From the NCBI GenBank assembly GCA_016710065.1, contig JADJLP010000012.1, positions 1-64,000 on the forward strand: DNA of 64,000 bases. Direction: 5' to 3'. This DNA comes from Candidatus Ideonella esbjergensis. Lineage in GTDB: Bacteria; Pseudomonadota; Gammaproteobacteria; Burkholderiales; Burkholderiaceae_C. The translations under genes were made by a program, and so were the position numbers. The notes below the pieces were generated by a model. It had not been told where the DNA came from. It saw only the letters and a program-made list of their open reading frames with translations, and made no database searches. Within the stretch, counting starts at the first letter, position 1. Each line of letters starts with the position of its first letter. Below are positions 63,157-64,000 of this stretch, piece after piece.

Positions 63157-63816
63157 TCAACCAGCGGTCGGCCCGCTGGCGGCGCTGCGCCTGGCCTTCC
63201 AGGCGCCAAAAATGGCCAGCAGACCCGGCAGCAACAGCATGGCCCAGATGATTTTCTCCAGGTTGTGCTTGACCCATTCGATGTTGCCAAAGAAGTAGCC
63301 CGCCAAGGTCACGCCCACCACCCACAGCACGCCGCCGGTGACGTCATAGAAGCTGAACTTGCTGCGCGTCATCTGTGCCACGCCAGCGACGAACGGTGCA
63401 AAGGTGCGCAGGAACGGCATGAAGCGCGCCGCCACGATGGTGATGCCGCCATAGCGCTCGTAGAACTCGTGCGCCTGCATGAAGGCCTTCTTGTTGAAGT
63501 AGCGCGAGTCCTCCCACTGAAAGACCTTGGGGCCGAAGTAGCGACCGATGGTGTAGTTGCTCTGGTTGCCGGCGATGGCCGCCACCAGCATCAAGGTGAT
63601 GGCGGTGGTGAGATCGAGCAGGCCCGTGCCACACATGGTGCCCACCACGAACAGCAGAGAGTCGCCCGGCAGAAAGGGCATCACCACCACGCCTGTTTCG
63701 ACGAAGATGATGAGGAACAGCAGGGCATAGACCCAGGTGCCGTAGTTCAGCACGAAGGTGGCGAGGTGCTTGTCAACGTGGATGACGAAGTCGATCAGAA
63801 AGGCGATGAATTCCAT
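63157..63816 (-). CDS. DedA-family membrane protein
   Basis: The 219-residue inner-membrane product has the DedA signatures VYALLFLIIFVETGVVVMPFLPGDSLLFVVGTM and GRYFGPKVF. It also shows FYERYGGITIVAARFMPFLRTFAPFVAGVAQM (conserved Glu and Arg) and VLWVVGVTLAGYFFGN. DedA proteins are half-transporter-like scramblases or undecaprenyl-phosphate flippases and support envelope function. It is shorter at the C-terminus than YqjA but complete. It diverges from mutL by about 60 bp. Confidence 0.92.
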   Translation of the reverse strand: MEFIAFLIDFVIHVDKHLATFVLNYGTWVYALLFLIIFVETGVVVMPFLPGDSLLFVVGTMCGTGLLDLTTAITLMLVAAIAGNQSNYTIGRYFGPKVFQWEDSRYFNKKAFMQAHEFYERYGGITIVAARFMPFLRTFAPFVAGVAQMTRSKFSFYDVTGGVLWVVGVTLAGYFFGNIEWVKHNLEKIIWAMLLLPGLLAIFGAWKARRSAASGPTAG

Positions 63817-63875
63817 GGGGGCCGATTATCCCCGTGGCCCGTGACACCCCGAGGGCGCTCCCTACAATCGTCGCG

Positions 63876-64000
63876 ATGACCACGCCCGTCCCGCCAGCAC
63901 CCCGCCGCCCGATACGCGAACTGCCCGATGAACTGGTGAGCCAGATTGCCGCAGGTGAGGTGGTGGAGCGCCCGGCCTCTGTCGTGCGCGAATTGGTGGA
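63876..64000 (+). CDS. mutL: DNA mismatch repair protein MutL, N-terminal part (cut by the window edge)
   Basis: Only the first 41 codons are present. PIRELPDELVSQIAAGEVVERPASVVREL is the conserved GHKL ATPase opening of MutL, including the Glu and Asn-region helix (QIAAGEVVERP). The ATG at 63876 gives a typical short leader peptide before the domain. The gene continues to the right. Confidence 0.93.
   Translation, partial: MTTPVPPAPRRPIRELPDELVSQIAAGEVVERPASVVRELV

Overview
The window comes from a high-GC betaproteobacterium, most likely a Burkholderiales methylotroph. The evidence is the gene content: a lanthanide-type XoxF methanol dehydrogenase cluster, a nearly complete tetrahydromethanopterin/methylofuran (H4MPT/MFR) formaldehyde-oxidation cluster, an Omp32-type porin, a Bug-type tricarboxylate receptor, and dedA and mutL at the right edge. 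No rRNA, tRNA or CRISPR array was recognised.

Positions 1 to about 16,480 belong to an integrated mobile element that continues off the left edge. Its large serine recombinase (14871-16454) lies against the right junction. The junction cuts a chromosomal DUF455 ferritin-like gene, whose 3' half survives at 16482-17009. The element carries its own intact but clearly diverged DUF455 gene (3511-4290), recoded exactly at the sequence that forms the junction. Other cargo: a single-chain type IIG-like restriction-modification protein; a truncated SRAP/YedK gene diverging from an unknown gene around a textbook LexA box; a small tyrosine integrase plus a fragment of a related one; a low-GC island of three secreted proteins; an RHH repressor diverging from a compact protein with family-A-polymerase-like motifs, followed by a repeat-bearing region; and a phage-type module (ParB-like, TET-associated glycosyltransferase, small-terminase-like, SLOG protein).

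Positions 16.5-26.5 kb are ordinary chromosome: an amino-acid ABC receptor and permease without ATPase, MarC, a porin, XerD, a Bug receptor, an AEC transporter, QueG, TsaE and AmiC.

Positions 26.9-37.3 kb are the XoxF region. XoxF oxidises methanol in the periplasm and passes electrons to cytochrome XoxG, with XoxJ as accessory. Behind them lie a quinoprotein-relay set: two fused SoxYZ-like carriers, a YVTN propeller, an MxaD-like protein, a metallo-beta-lactamase-fold protein with a degraded metal site, and a thioredoxin. xoxG appears frameshifted.

Positions 38.2-63.0 kb handle the formaldehyde produced. Fae couples it to H4MPT, MtdB and Mch oxidise the adduct, and FhcABCD releases formate through methylofuran. 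MfnB/D/E/F homologues build methylofuran. MptG, a DHPS-like protein, AfpA, FolB, PabBC and ATP-grasp ligases fit H4MPT synthesis. A sigma-54 activator is encoded in the cluster, and sigma-54-type promoter matches lie upstream of xoxF, fhcB, mptG and folB, with a weaker one at fae, suggesting one regulon. The 55.5-56.1 kb gap holds two related structured elements whose long outer stems differ in sequence but keep pairing.
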